This document shows positions 63,953-64,000 of a stretch of 64,000 nucleotides of DNA, piece after piece. Both the position numbers and the translations under genes were made by a program. Origin of the DNA: Enteractinococcus helveticum (GTDB lineage: Bacteria > Actinomycetota > Actinomycetes > Actinomycetales > Micrococcaceae); assembly GCF_001657475.1 (NCBI RefSeq), contig NZ_LXEY01000014.1, positions 62,001-126,000 on the forward strand, in the 5' to 3' direction. Every line of letters begins with the position of its first letter. Position 1 is the first letter of the stretch. The notes below the pieces were generated by a model. That model was given only the letters and a program-made list of their open reading frames with translations, searched no databases and was not told where the DNA came from.

Positions 63953-64000
63953 TTCACCGCCAGCGCGTGGTAAAACCTGATGACGACGCCGTTCGGAACA

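Noticed and set aside
1-64000. CRISPR arrays, tRNA, rRNA and insertion sequences
   Set aside because: I saw no regularly spaced repeats, no cloverleaf-like gene and no transposase or terminal inverted repeats. Short tRNA genes cannot be fully excluded by eye.

Overview
The window looks like a chromosomal segment of a medium-GC actinobacterium, most likely in or near the Micrococcaceae (order Micrococcales). This rests on the gatC-gatA-gatB order, AAGGAG-type ribosome binding sites with frequent GTG and TTG starts, the protein family mix, and codon use. The genus is inference; no rRNA or other phylogenetic marker lies in the window. No rRNA, tRNA, CRISPR array or insertion sequence was recognised.

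Bases 1-25,000 are mixed housekeeping and transport: a potassium-channel-like protein cut by the left edge, a SHOCT membrane protein, a large MalT/LuxR-type regulator interrupted by an in-frame TGA, a GNAT acetyltransferase, a membrane-anchored unknown next to an arylsulfotransferase-like lipoprotein, a BCCT osmolyte transporter, a DHA2 drug exporter, two further MFS carriers, a lipoprotein, an overlapping reductase pair (RibD-C type and flavin-reductase-like), the gatCAB amidotransferase operon, a siderophore-interacting reductase behind a DtxR/IdeR-like palindrome, a short UvrA-like ABC ATPase, a DUF488 protein and a Rieske/DUF2231 fusion.

Bases 25,500-41,300 hold an alkyltransferase-like DNA repair protein, then an amine-catabolism cluster (cupin, amino-acid/amine permease, flavin amine oxidase, AraC regulator, aldehyde dehydrogenase, alcohol dehydrogenase), an MFS carrier, an alpha/beta hydrolase, an unknown gene coupled to a YcaQ/AlkX-type DNA glycosylase that carries an in-frame TGA at a conserved Trp, acetyl-CoA synthetase, and a membrane-bound YdjM-type protein.

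Bases 41,300-64,000 are a dense catabolic island, probably for an aromatic or ester/lactone xenobiotic. It has two related cytochrome P450 genes, each next to a related LysR gene, but only one [3Fe-4S] ferredoxin/ferredoxin-reductase pair. It also has three flavoprotein monooxygenases of two families, a CocE-type hydrolase, an MBL-fold hydrolase, an HSL-family esterase, two tandem phosphotriesterase-family proteins (one lacking nearly all metal ligands), a decarboxylase-fold protein lacking its PLP lysine, AraC and GntR regulators, an orphan substrate-binding lipoprotein and an MFS importer. Five promoter regions in the island share an ACTTTRGTAT-like element, which suggests one regulon, perhaps under the GntR protein. 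No ring-cleavage dioxygenase is visible, so the lower pathway is either elsewhere or unconventional. This island is the best candidate for an undescribed system here.
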